Positions 1 to 8,100 of a DNA stretch of 56,803 nt are shown piece after piece. Made by a program: the position numbers and the translations under genes. A model generated the notes under the pieces. That model worked only from the letters and a program-made list of their open reading frames with translations. It did not search any database and had not been told where the DNA came from. The stretch is from contig CAMYJU010000014.1 in NCBI GenBank assembly GCA_947258795.1, positions 988 to 57,790 on the forward strand, given 5' to 3'. How positions within the stretch are numbered: position 1 is the first letter of the stretch; each line of letters opens with the position of its first letter. Source of the stretch: an uncultured Gammaproteobacteria bacterium. Its GTDB lineage: Bacteria; Pseudomonadota; Gammaproteobacteria; DRJJ01.

Positions 1-105
1 TTTCCGGATCGGGAGATCATACCCGTAAACGCGCTGCCACTGATCCAGCAATATGGCAGTATTCATTGTGCATCCATGCAACTGGCCGGTAGGACTTTAG
101 CCTGA
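1..105 (+). CDS. aguA: Agmatine deiminase, C-terminal end (partial)
   Basis: The window opens inside a plus-strand reading frame whose last 34 codons read FPDRE...GSIHCASMQL and end in TGA at 103-105. Agmatine deiminases end with a glycine-rich IHC motif carrying the catalytic cysteine, seen here as GSIHC. The enzyme converts agmatine to N-carbamoylputrescine in the cytoplasm. The next gene encodes the enzyme for the following step, which supports the call. The tail after the motif is short and lacks the usual Q-Q-P ending, so the last residues are divergent. The rest of the gene lies upstream of the window. Confidence 0.8.
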   Translation, partial: FPDREIIPVNALPLIQQYGSIHCASMQLAGRTLA

Positions 106-147
106 GTGATATGCTATGCCTACAATAGCGACGTGATGCCCTATACT

Positions 148-168
148 CCCTCTCCCTCAGGGAGAGGG
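148..168. repeat. 21-nt palindromic repeat, copy 1
   Basis: Two perfect 10-base arms, CCCTCTCCCT and AGGGAGAGGG, flank a single C. The same palindrome with a different centre base occurs at 13928-13948. It lies in the 267-bp gap between aguA and aguB, which also holds a related hairpin at 247-267 and otherwise no gene. It looks like a dispersed REP-type intergenic element. Confidence 0.7.
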
Positions 169-246
169 TAATAATATATTTATCCCCTCACGCTCCCGCA
201 CATACCTGTGCTCCGCGAAATAAGTACATCCTGTACAAAATCCTGT

Positions 247-267
247 CCTTCTCCCTGGGGGAGAAGG
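247..267 (+). terminator. Hairpin with T-rich tail, related to the palindromic repeat
   Basis: Arms CCTTCTCCC (247-255) and GGGAGAAGG (259-267) enclose a TGG loop, and the plus strand continues with GATTTTT. The arms are one-letter variants of the repeat at 148-168. It could act as a weak terminator after aguA or be a diverged second half of a composite repeat element spanning about 145-275. I cannot separate the two from sequence. Confidence 0.4.
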
Positions 268-372
268 GATTTTTCCAGATATCGCTATGCCAAACTACCA
301 GCCACGTGTGCTCCGTTATTGCCTCAACACCAGTGTATTAATGGTTCCATAACAAACTGATATACTGGATAA

Positions 373-1284
373 ATGATCACCCCCAATGACCCATCTGACA
401 GGAAAATACGCTGCGCGGTGATACAGCACAGTTGTAACGCCGAGCCATCCATAAATCTGCAAAAAAGCATGGATGGGATACGTAACGCCGCTGGGCAGGG
501 AGCGAAGCTGATCCTGTTACAGGAGTTGCATACCAGCCTGTACTTCTGCCAGACCGAGACCTCAACGGCGTTCGATCTTGCCGAGTCGATACCCGGCCCA
601 AGCACTGACAAGCTAGCGGAACTGGCTGCCGAACTGGGTGTGGTCATTGTCTGCTCACTGTTTGAACGCCGCGCAGCAGGCCTGTATCACAACACCGCTG
701 TGGTACTCGACCGTGATGGCTCGATCGCGGGTCGTTATCGCAAGATGCATATACCCGATGATCCGGGCTATTATGAGAAATATTACTTTACACCCGGTGA
801 TCTCGGGTTCACCCCGGTAGCCACCAGCCTGGGTAAACTGGGAGTGCTGGTGTGCTGGGACCAGTGGTTTCCGGAAGCCGCCCGTCTAATGGCACTGGCC
901 GGCGCAGAGATCCTGTTATACCCAACCGCAATCGGCTGGGAACCCGGTGACCCGGAGGATGAAAAACAGCGCCAACTGGACGCCTGGCAGACCATACAGC
1001 GTGCCCATGCGATTGCCAACAACCTGCCCCTGGTGGTTTGCAACCGCACCGGCCTGGAGCTGGCCGAACAGGGAACCGGTCAGATCGATTTCTGGGGTAG
1101 CAGTTTTATCGCCGGGCAACAGGGTGAAATCCTGGCCCAGGCACCGGCAGATCAGGACAGTGTACTGCTAGGCGAGCTGGACCTGTCCAGGACCGAACAG
1201 CTCAGACGCGACTGGCCCTACCTGCGCGACCGCCGTATAGATGCTTACCAGGACCTGCTCAAACGCTATGCTGAAACCAACTGA
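373..1284 (+). CDS. aguB: N-carbamoylputrescine amidase
   Basis: A 303-residue protein of the nitrilase (C-N hydrolase) superfamily, expected to hydrolyse N-carbamoylputrescine to putrescine, CO2 and ammonia in the cytoplasm. The catalytic triad is visible: Glu51 in LLQELH, Lys124 in YRKMHIPDD and Cys161 in VLVCWDQWFPEAAR. The YFCQ segment after the Glu and the PGYYEKYYFTPGD stretch match AguB rather than general nitrilases. Length is normal for the family. It follows aguA on the same strand after a 267-bp gap with repeat hairpins, and the DAHP-synthase-like gene starts within about 25 bp of its stop, so it may be co-transcribed with that gene. The ATG at 373 has only a weak ribosome binding site. 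Confidence 0.93.
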   Translation: MITPNDPSDRKIRCAVIQHSCNAEPSINLQKSMDGIRNAAGQGAKLILLQELHTSLYFCQTETSTAFDLAESIPGPSTDKLAELAAELGVVIVCSLFERRAAGLYHNTAVVLDRDGSIAGRYRKMHIPDDPGYYEKYYFTPGDLGFTPVATSLGKLGVLVCWDQWFPEAARLMALAGAEILLYPTAIGWEPGDPEDEKQRQLDAWQTIQRAHAIANNLPLVVCNRTGLELAEQGTGQIDFWGSSFIAGQQGEILAQAPADQDSVLLGELDLSRTEQLRRDWPYLRDRRIDAYQDLLKRYAETN

Positions 1285-1307
1285 TAATGAATATCGCAGA
1301 GGATGCC

Positions 1308-2420
1308 ATGATACTGATACTCGAACCTGACACTGACCGCAATGGCGAAGAATTCGCAGCGCTGATGGCGCATCTGAACAACCTGGCCAATGTTCAGGTC
1401 AGGTTACATGAGGAAGTCGGGACCCAGCAGGTGCTGACCGAGGTCTACCTGGTTGGTGATACGGCATCATTGAGTCTGGATGACATGAGCAGCCTCCCCT
1501 GCGTCGAACGTGCCGTTCGTGTATCGGAAGAATATCGTATCCTCGGACGTCACAAGGACGATCAACGCCCGACTCATTTTGATTACAATGGTGTGCGTTT
1601 CGGACAGGACACACTGAATGTGTTTGCCGGGCTTTGCGCGGTCGATACCCCGGAGCATGTCGAACAGATGATGCGCGCCTTGCAGGAACAAGGCCAGACC
1701 TGTACGCGCATGGGTGCCTACAAACCACGCACCAATCCGTATTCCTTCCAGGGACACGGCAAAGACTGTCTGCCCTGGGTGTTTGAACTGGCCGGCAAGT
1801 ATGGCATCAAGGTGATTGCGATGGAAATCACCCATGAGTCACACATCGATGAAATTACCGAGGCCTTGCACCAGACCGGCGATCCGACCGGTGTCATGTT
1901 ACAGATCGGTACACGCAATACCCAGAATTTCGAGTTGCTCAAATTCGTCGGTCGACAGCGTCGCTTTCCGGTACTGTTGAAACGCGGCTTTGGTATTACG
2001 CTGGAGGAATCCTTGAACGCGGCCGAGTACCTGGCCAGTGAAGGAACCCGTCATGTGATTTTTGCATTGCGTGGCATGAAGACCAACATGGGTGATCCGC
2101 ACCGTAACTTTGTCGACTTCGCCCAGGTACCGGTGGTAAAACGCCTGACCCGCATGCCGGTCTGTGTCGACCCGTCCCATTCGGTCGGCAGTCGCGACCG
2201 CGCACCGGACGGCATCCTGGACGTCAGTCATGTCACTGCACAGGGCGTTATCAGTGGAGCGAACATGGTGCTGGTCGACTTCCACCCGGACCCGCCAACG
2301 GCGCTGGTCGACGGGCCACAGGCATTATTACTGAAAGAACTGCCCTACTTCCTCGAGGATGTGCAGATTGCACGCGAGGCCTATCTAAAACGCTGTAAAT
2401 TGTCACAACAGTATGATTAA
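1308..2420 (+). CDS. Divergent DAHP synthase family protein (type I-beta-like)
   Basis: About 370 residues, related to 3-deoxy-7-phosphoheptulonate synthases of the AroA-I-beta/KDO8P-synthase family, which join phosphoenolpyruvate and erythrose 4-phosphate at the entry to the shikimate pathway. I chose the ATG at 1308 over 1287 because AGAGG lies five bases upstream and the protein then begins MILILEPDT, like the N-terminal regulatory domain of the family. Numbered from 1287, the recognisable parts are YKPRTNPYSFQG (145-156), LLKRG (230-234), VDPSHSVG (294-301) and VDGPQAL (341-347). Metal-site Cys117 (in FAGLC), His298 and Asp342 are kept, but the usual Glu is Asp331 (LVDFHP), GPC has become GLC, and CERG is ALRG. 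A canonical DAHP synthase is encoded at 26863-27960, so this copy may have another substrate or a specialised role. Confidence 0.75.
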   Translation: MILILEPDTDRNGEEFAALMAHLNNLANVQVRLHEEVGTQQVLTEVYLVGDTASLSLDDMSSLPCVERAVRVSEEYRILGRHKDDQRPTHFDYNGVRFGQDTLNVFAGLCAVDTPEHVEQMMRALQEQGQTCTRMGAYKPRTNPYSFQGHGKDCLPWVFELAGKYGIKVIAMEITHESHIDEITEALHQTGDPTGVMLQIGTRNTQNFELLKFVGRQRRFPVLLKRGFGITLEESLNAAEYLASEGTRHVIFALRGMKTNMGDPHRNFVDFAQVPVVKRLTRMPVCVDPSHSVGSRDRAPDGILDVSHVTAQGVISGANMVLVDFHPDPPTALVDGPQALLLKELPYFLEDVQIAREAYLKRCKLSQQYD

Positions 2421-2437
2421 AGACAATCTGTTTCATA

Positions 2438-4771
2438 TCAGTCATCTTTATCTTTATTCATTTGCAGCCTGACACGTGAACTGGCATGCCGCGATGTGTG
2501 CGTGGGTTCTGCTTCCTCAAGCTCGACACCATTCACAATCCGCATTGGTGCGGCATCGCCTATCTGATAGCTGAATTGATGTCGTTTGTGGAAAGATGCA
2601 CTAGGAGTAAATTTCAAATATGCCGCTTCTGGCTGAATCTGGTCGTCACCTCGATTGAAAACTTCTACAATACCATAATCAAGTTCAACAACATCAGCCA
2701 CACCATCATCAAGATCAATCATACTTCCGGCTACTTTAACAAACTGCAGCTCATCGCCATCTGGATCGCCATCATTTTCAAGTGCATTAATAATAACGCT
2801 TCTACCCTGTTTCACCGTTACCACATCACGTGATGCGAAAGGAGCCTGATTAAGCGCATACGCAATCAACCCTCCGGATGGATTATTCTGCGCTCCATAC
2901 GGGACATAAACCATACCATGGCTAATAATGGTACCGCTGTTCATGCTTGCATGATGTGGCTTACCCAAACCCAGATTAAGCTCCTGATTTAAATCGACAG
3001 TCTGATCAGAAAACAAAACACTACCCTTAGCCGCATCTAAAACAAAAAGCCGACCAGATGATGAAGTGACGAATAACAGTTTATTAGCTACAGATACATG
3101 CCTTAATGCCGAACCAGCAAGGAGCTCAACGAAGTCCTTACTACCTGGGAATTGCCATAGCGAATTACCTGTTGCTGCATCAAGTGCAAATACCTTGATA
3201 CGCATGCCTGTTGCCGGGTTTGCATCGTCGGTAACATCTTCCACATCGGCCCAAAATGCGGGACTGAAAGTTGCAAAAAAGGCATTTGCAAAAAGCCCGG
3301 TTTCCAGTGAGACTCCGAACTGCGCATCCGAAAAACCATCATCAATACCTTCAAAACCCGCTACATAAACAACATCACCGGCAACTGCGGCCCCGGCTTG
3401 TATACCACCGATTCCGCTTGCTTTACTGATTTGACGCTCCCATACCGTCTCACCGGTATCACGGTCAACTGCACGAAACAGCCCACCTTTACTTCCATTT
3501 GCTGCCAAATCGCGTTTTTTACCATTATGTTCAACGGTAAATAGTATTGGTGGAGAAAGGACATCTGCATCGCGTGGTCCTGTTGGCTGATTTGGAGAAG
3601 TTGAAACTGGAGCGCTTAGATTAAAAACATCACCTTGGTGGAACTGATTGGTCCACACAAAATTTCCAGTTGTATAATCTATCGCATAGAGTGAGTCACT
3701 GCGGTCAATAAAGCCAGATGGCACAAGATTCAGATCTGGGTAACCCGGATAAGGATCAGTCGTATTTTGCCCTGTGCCGCCAAATATAAGTTTTCGATCA
3801 AAATCTACGGCCAGGCCTGAACCGGCGGACACCCCACTACCAAATTTGAGTCCGGTTGCAGGATCAGTTTCTAATGTACTCGTGCGCCAAACCTCTATCG
3901 GTTGCGTAGGCTCTGAAATATCAAAAGCAATCTGTAATCCACCTTCCTCACCCTGGACTAACGCATCATTCAGAATCACATTAATACCAACAACCAATAG
4001 TTGCTGTTCGTCATCATCGATGACTACCGCATCACCTAATATAGAAGAGAAAGGCAGATCCTGAACGAGCCTGAAGGGATCGATCTCGGCAGTGCTCGAA
4101 TCAAAATCTATTTCCTGTCCACCCTCACGCTCTATCAGATGCAACTGACCGTATGAAGATCCCAATACCAGCACGTATTTATCAGTTACAATGGGTGCGG
4201 TATAGACTAGCTCCGGTAGCACGGGTGTAATCGCGTTATTAAAATCCGGATCGACCAGAGATGTTGTCCAATGCGTTGTGGAATCAGATATCAAACCAGT
4301 ACGCGCATCCCGCGCGAAAACCGTACCGAGAGCATCTACGTAATAAATCGTATCATCACGAATAATCGGTGACGCAACCACACCGACAACTGCGCCAGGA
4401 AACACAAGACCCAGTACCGACTCAAGCACAAACCCCGTTGGCGGACCTTCTGTGACCTGGCTATCATCGTTAAAAGTTTCCCATGCCCTGCGTAAATATT
4501 TCACATTGCGCCGGTTCAGGAGCCGCTCATCAGGATTGTAATTTGAGTTATTATAATCAAATGAATATAAAGGCCATTCACCTATTTCTACATCATCAGG
4601 CCCGTCTTCATCATTATTATCTTTATTATTCTCATATGTATAGAAGTCAGGTGAATCTGATCCAGCTGATTCTTGGTCTGTATCGGCCTTTACGACACTT
4701 ACCATGGCAAAAAGCACTATCAATAACGCGACCAATAAATCCATTTCAAAACTGCGCAGGCGTGCTTTCAT
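2438..4771 (-). CDS. Secreted PQQ-type beta-propeller protein with C-terminal Ig/cadherin-like domain
   Basis: A 777-residue exported protein. Residues 1-29 form a signal peptide ending VVKA, followed by an acidic Asn/Asp-rich linker (about 30-60). The body carries repeated propeller motifs typical of PQQ enzyme repeats, such as DRDTGETVW, DYTTGNFVW and DAATGNSLW. From about residue 641 a domain beginning NQAPFASRDVV with NDGDPDGDEL resembles cadherin-like or bacterial Ig domains. There is no CxxCH haem motif and no cysteine anywhere, so an attached cytochrome and the vicinal disulfide of methanol-type dehydrogenases are excluded. Resemblance is closest to polyvinyl-alcohol-dehydrogenase-like quinoproteins, but substrate and PQQ binding are not shown. 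The start has a strong GGAGG five bases upstream of the ATG. It is a single gene, convergent with the DAHP-synthase-like gene. Confidence 0.7.
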   Translation of the reverse strand: MKARLRSFEMDLLVALLIVLFAMVSVVKADTDQESAGSDSPDFYTYENNKDNNDEDGPDDVEIGEWPLYSFDYNNSNYNPDERLLNRRNVKYLRRAWETFNDDSQVTEGPPTGFVLESVLGLVFPGAVVGVVASPIIRDDTIYYVDALGTVFARDARTGLISDSTTHWTTSLVDPDFNNAITPVLPELVYTAPIVTDKYVLVLGSSYGQLHLIEREGGQEIDFDSSTAEIDPFRLVQDLPFSSILGDAVVIDDDEQQLLVVGINVILNDALVQGEEGGLQIAFDISEPTQPIEVWRTSTLETDPATGLKFGSGVSAGSGLAVDFDRKLIFGGTGQNTTDPYPGYPDLNLVPSGFIDRSDSLYAIDYTTGNFVWTNQFHQGDVFNLSAPVSTSPNQPTGPRDADVLSPPILFTVEHNGKKRDLAANGSKGGLFRAVDRDTGETVWERQISKASGIGGIQAGAAVAGDVVYVAGFEGIDDGFSDAQFGVSLETGLFANAFFATFSPAFWADVEDVTDDANPATGMRIKVFALDAATGNSLWQFPGSKDFVELLAGSALRHVSVANKLLFVTSSSGRLFVLDAAKGSVLFSDQTVDLNQELNLGLGKPHHASMNSGTIISHGMVYVPYGAQNNPSGGLIAYALNQAPFASRDVVTVKQGRSVIINALENDGDPDGDELQFVKVAGSMIDLDDGVADVVELDYGIVEVFNRGDDQIQPEAAYLKFTPSASFHKRHQFSYQIGDAAPMRIVNGVELEEAEPTHTSRHASSRVRLQMNKDKDD

Positions 4772-5179
4772 GATATCCTCCGATTGATATACCTATTTGT
4801 ACGAGACGATATGCTAATCATGCAGTGTCACGTAACTATCACGGAAGGTTCACAATTTAATCAAAATAAACCGTTAAAAAAATATGGGGCTAAGATCTCG
4901 ACATGATTAGATATACCTGAGATTACTACGTGAATATTATTATATAATTTCTTCAAAAATAATTATTGGGGGAAAAGTTACAATTTATGGTCTTGCTCTC
5001 ATAGTAGTTACCACATGATTAACACAATCCCCGTAATAGATTTTATTTTGTAATTCATATGTTGTGATAAAAATAGAATACTTTTGTTACAACTCGTTTT
5101 TTACTTGTTGTTTAATTTAGTCACAGTATTTAAGTAAGCATGCCTGTCGATAGCTCAGTCTCTAGCACTACCGACGTCT
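4772..5179. other. AT-rich intergenic region
   Basis: About 400 bp upstream of the beta-propeller gene, far more AT-rich than its surroundings, with no open frame I can support. The propeller gene's promoter should lie near its left end. An 8-bp inverted repeat (AGTAAGCA at 5133-5140, TGCTTACT at 5191-5198) flanks the start of the gene remnant to the right. The composition plus the remnant suggests degraded or foreign DNA. Confidence 0.5.
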
Positions 5180-5338
5180 ATGCTAAAGGATGCTTACTCA
5201 TGGATAGAAACGGGAGACATTGATGTTCTTGATGGAACACCCTTATTGGATATAAAGCCTTACGTAAAACATTTTGATCACAAGAACAACTCTAAATGTG
5301 GTTGGTATGATTTCATCGATTGGAGCTGCGTCATATGA
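5180..5338 (+). pseudogene. C-terminal remnant of a TrmO/TsaA-family tRNA methyltransferase
   Basis: A plus-strand frame running from about 5180 to a TGA at 5336-5338 contains DVLDGTPLLDIKPYV followed by CGWYDF. This is the hallmark C-terminal motif of the TrmO (YaeB/TsaA) family, which methylates N6-threonylcarbamoyladenosine-37 in tRNA. Only about 35-40 residues of the domain are present, with no catalytic N-terminal beta-barrel upstream, where the sequence turns AT-rich. The fragment has an ATG at 5180 but no ribosome binding site. I read it as the 3' end left after deletion or transfer of a larger gene. Confidence 0.65.
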
Positions 5339-5385
5339 CTAGCATCTGCAAAGTATTCAGAACATACGTATAGATACTTCGTCGA

Positions 5386-5802
5386 TCATCCATCTGAATG
5401 AAAGTTGTCAAATTGCGGCAGACGACCAGATATCTCTTCCCAGTTCGCCTTTGAACCGACAAATATATGCGCCTCAGGCCGTTCGGTGATATCGGAGTCG
5501 ATCGTGCCCAGCCGCACCCTGACCGTATCCGGTTGATCAGTACGCCGGCTTATGATCGGTGAACCGCAGTGATTGCAAAAGTATTTGGACTGTACGTGAT
5601 CAGACGAATAGGTGGTCAGCTCATGCTCGCCTGACAAAAAGCGAAAATGCGCGGCATCGACATTGCCATTGGTTGCAAACGCACTGCCCTGGGCCTTGCG
5701 ACATCGGGAGCAGTGACAATAGATGATATCCCTGATCTCGCCGGTGATCTCAAACCGCACCCTGCCACACAGGCATCCACCTTGATAGTTTGTCTGTTCC
5801 AT
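5386..5802 (-). CDS. GFA (glutathione-dependent formaldehyde-activating)/CENP-V family zinc protein
   Basis: About 138 residues from the ATG at 5802. The frame can be extended to a GTG at 5823, but that has no ribosome binding site. The cysteine pattern of the family is complete: CLCG near the N-terminus, CHCSRC in the middle and FCNHCGSPI later, giving two zinc sites. Family members include glutathione-dependent formaldehyde-activating enzyme, but most are of unknown function, so no substrate is claimed. It follows ccmI on the same strand after about 38 bp and could be transcribed from the ccm operon, although nothing links it to cytochrome c maturation. Confidence 0.82.
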   Translation of the reverse strand: MEQTNYQGGCLCGRVRFEITGEIRDIIYCHCSRCRKAQGSAFATNGNVDAAHFRFLSGEHELTTYSSDHVQSKYFCNHCGSPIISRRTDQPDTVRVRLGTIDSDITERPEAHIFVGSKANWEEISGRLPQFDNFHSDG

Positions 5803-5840
5803 GATCAGGTGTCCATGCAGCACCCGGACGGGTGTGTTGA

Positions 5841-7103
5841 TTACTCGATCTTGCTGTTGATCCGGACTACCACCTGTTCAGCCTGATTCACCTGTACCGG
5901 CTTAACCTCGCCAATCAGGTCACCGGGCTGACGTGCCGCATTGCCCGAAGATGAGATACGCGCACTGACCCGTACCTGCGGGAATTGCGACAGGCTCATC
6001 GCCGGCATCATCGCCATACTCTCATCCAGCGTGACCTCCAGTGGCAGTTCGGAGGCCTGCTTGCGCACCGCAGCCAATGGCATCGGCGGCCCCTGTAACG
6101 CACGTGCGTAGATAAACAGGGTGTCGGTCGGCTTGTATGTCCCCGCCAGCGCCGGGTCCATTTCGACACGGACCTTGATACTGGCCTTGGCTGCAGTCGC
6201 CGTCTGTGCGGGCTGCGCCGGTACTGCACTGGTAGTGGTAGTCGCTGGCGCCGATGTGCCCAACTTCTGGTGTGCGAGCGCAATCAGGCGTTTCACCTCG
6301 TTGGTAGACCTGTCATCGCCTTTCAACAGGGGTAACAGCGTCTGCCAGCTTTGTATCGCACCTTGATAATTTCCGGATTCAGCCTGTGACATACCCAGTA
6401 ACCACAAGGCCTTCAGATTATTCGGCTGTATCGCCAGGGCCTCATTGATCAACTCCAGTGGCCGGCCGGTGATACGCCCCCCCTGGTTCATGGCCATTGC
6501 ATCGGCATAGAACAGCATGATTTCCGGGTTTTTGTTATTCAATCGATAGGCCTGTGCATAGGCGCTGGTGGCCTGGCCGAAGCGCTTGACCGACATATAG
6601 GAACGACCCAGCATCAGCCAGCCGTCGATGTTATTCGGCTCGGACTTCATACGTTCGGCCAGTCTGGTGATTAATTGATCCAGCGAATGCTGTTGCCCGG
6701 GCTGTACCTGGGTGTGTGCCGGTGTACCCTGCGCGTCTAGCGCGACTGGCGTGCCGTACAGGTAGTAACTACCGGTAACAAGCAGCGGGACTAGGATAAA
6801 CAACGCGGTCAGTGTCATTCGACCCTGTTCGGTCTTGTGCAACTTCATGTCATCAGCTCCATCTGACGAAATGTCCTGGATCAGGACACTCTCCAGTTCC
6901 TTTCTAGCCTGCTCGTACTCCTGCTCGTCGAGTCTTCCCTGTTCCAGTTCGACCCTCAGCTCAATCAGGTTTTCCCTGGCGATGCGAATATTCTGGTCAT
7001 CGACCTGTGAATAACGTATTTTGAATCGTCCGGCCAGGCTGGGGGCGATAATTGCCAATGCTGCGATGACCATTAAGGCAGCCAGTATTACAAACGTGGT
7101 CAT
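5841..7103 (-). CDS. ccmI: Cytochrome c maturation protein CcmI (CycH), TPR-containing
   Basis: A 420-residue membrane protein, last gene of the ccm operon. Two transmembrane helices (about residues 1-24 and 97-116) enclose a charged cytoplasmic loop with the leucine/glutamate pattern ENLIELRVELEQGRLDEQEY typical of CcmI. A periplasmic TPR region follows (about 150-275, with repeats such as GWLMLGRSYM and ALWLLGMSQA), then a C-terminal beta-rich domain. CcmI chaperones apocytochrome c to the CcmF/H haem ligation complex. Its start overlaps the ccmH stop by 4 bp, which indicates translational coupling. The C-terminal region contains an Ala/Thr-rich linker (about 285-305). Confidence 0.93.
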   Translation of the reverse strand: MTTFVILAALMVIAALAIIAPSLAGRFKIRYSQVDDQNIRIARENLIELRVELEQGRLDEQEYEQARKELESVLIQDISSDGADDMKLHKTEQGRMTLTALFILVPLLVTGSYYLYGTPVALDAQGTPAHTQVQPGQQHSLDQLITRLAERMKSEPNNIDGWLMLGRSYMSVKRFGQATSAYAQAYRLNNKNPEIMLFYADAMAMNQGGRITGRPLELINEALAIQPNNLKALWLLGMSQAESGNYQGAIQSWQTLLPLLKGDDRSTNEVKRLIALAHQKLGTSAPATTTTSAVPAQPAQTATAAKASIKVRVEMDPALAGTYKPTDTLFIYARALQGPPMPLAAVRKQASELPLEVTLDESMAMMPAMSLSQFPQVRVSARISSSGNAARQPGDLIGEVKPVQVNQAEQVVVRINSKIE

Positions 7104-7570
7104 GATTCGTCACTCTTCTTGTCTTTTTCCAGCAGCTCACTGGCCCTGGCATGATCAGATTCACTCATATCACTGACCGGCACATGCTTGCGCTTGCGTA
7201 TAAACAGCAGCAGCCCCAGCAAACCAAAACCCATTAACACAAACGGGCCTATCCAGAGTACCGCGGTAGACGACCTGAATGGCGGGCGATACATCACAAA
7301 ATCACCATAACGGTCAGTCATGAAACTTACAATTTCATCCCGACTCTGGCCACTCTTCAACATACCGTAAATCTCCCGACGCAGGTCCTTGGCCAGATCA
7401 GCATCGGAATCCGCGATGTTCTGGTTCTGGCAGACCAGGCAACGCAATTCATTGATCAGCTGCTTGTAAGCTTCCTCTTGCTGGGGGTTGGTAAAATCGT
7501 GTACCTCGATGCCCGCATACAGCTGCGCTGATGCGAATGACATCAGCAAGGTCAGAAGTAAATGTTTCAT
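7100..7570 (-). CDS. ccmH: Cytochrome c maturation protein CcmH
   Basis: A 156-residue thiol-disulfide protein of the haem ligation complex. A signal peptide (about 1-19) precedes the family motif LRCLVCQNQ with redox cysteines at 44 and 47, which reduce the apocytochrome CxxCH or its mixed disulfide in the periplasm. One transmembrane helix (about 103-125) anchors the C-terminus. This is the short CcmH form, separate from the TPR protein CcmI, rather than the fused form of E. coli. It overlaps both ccmG and ccmI by 4 bp. Confidence 0.96.
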   Translation of the reverse strand: MKHLLLTLLMSFASAQLYAGIEVHDFTNPQQEEAYKQLINELRCLVCQNQNIADSDADLAKDLRREIYGMLKSGQSRDEIVSFMTDRYGDFVMYRPPFRSSTAVLWIGPFVLMGFGLLGLLLFIRKRKHVPVSDMSESDHARASELLEKDKKSDES

Positions 7571-8100
7571 GATGATTCCTGATTGAGCTGCCTGACCAGC
7601 GGCAGTAACTCCTGCTTGACGGATTCCGGTGTCAACGGACCGGTGAATTTTTTCCTGATCATGCCTTTTTTATCGACCACAAAGGACTCAGGCACGCCAT
7701 AGACTCCCCAGTCGATACCGGCACGCCCATCCTGGTCAACGATGACGACATTATACGGATCGCCGAAGTTTTTCAGCCAGTCCTTGCCTTTCTGGTTATC
7801 ATCCTTGTAATTCAGCCCGACGATCGGCACCGCATTGCTTTTTGCGAGTGCATTCAGCACCGGGTGTTCCTGTTTGCAGGCGACACACCACGAAGCCCAA
7901 ACGTTCATCAGCCATACACGACCCAGCAGGTCCTGCTTGCCCAGTGTTTCGTTCATCTGAAACAAACGCGGTAGCTTGAACTCCGGCGCCGGTTTATCGA
8001 TTAGTGGTGACGGAATCTCGCGTGGATTCAGGCTCAGACCTTTATATAAAAACGCGACCAATATCGCGAAAACGACCATTGGCAACCATGCGCGTGTCAT
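7567..8100 (-). CDS. ccmG: Thiol:disulfide interchange protein CcmG (DsbE)
   Basis: A 177-residue membrane-anchored periplasmic thioredoxin-fold protein. The N-terminal helix (about 5-20) serves as an uncleaved anchor. The active site is WASWCVACKQEHP with cysteines 72 and 75, and the GVPESFVVD segment supplies the cis-proline. It keeps the apocytochrome or CcmH cysteines reduced using electrons from CcdA or DsbD. No ccdA/dsbD gene is in the window. Four-base overlaps with ccmF and ccmH show operon coupling. Confidence 0.96.
   Translation of the reverse strand: MTRAWLPMVVFAILVAFLYKGLSLNPREIPSPLIDKPAPEFKLPRLFQMNETLGKQDLLGRVWLMNVWASWCVACKQEHPVLNALAKSNAVPIVGLNYKDDNQKGKDWLKNFGDPYNVVIVDQDGRAGIDWGVYGVPESFVVDKKGMIRKKFTGPLTPESVKQELLPLVRQLNQESS

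Noticed and set aside
1287-1307. Upstream ATG extending the DAHP-synthase-like protein by seven residues
   Set aside because: No ribosome binding site precedes it, while AGAGG sits five bases before the ATG at 1308, which also matches the family N-terminus.
4931-4952. TGAATATT half-site resembling the TetR operator
   Set aside because: The second arm is absent and the site lies far from the TetR-controlled genes in AT-rich DNA, where chance matches are common.
5133-5198. Inverted repeat AGTAAGCA/TGCTTACT as an insertion-sequence end
   Set aside because: Only eight bases long, with no transposase gene and no target-site duplication, so it is noted with the TrmO remnant but not called as a mobile element.
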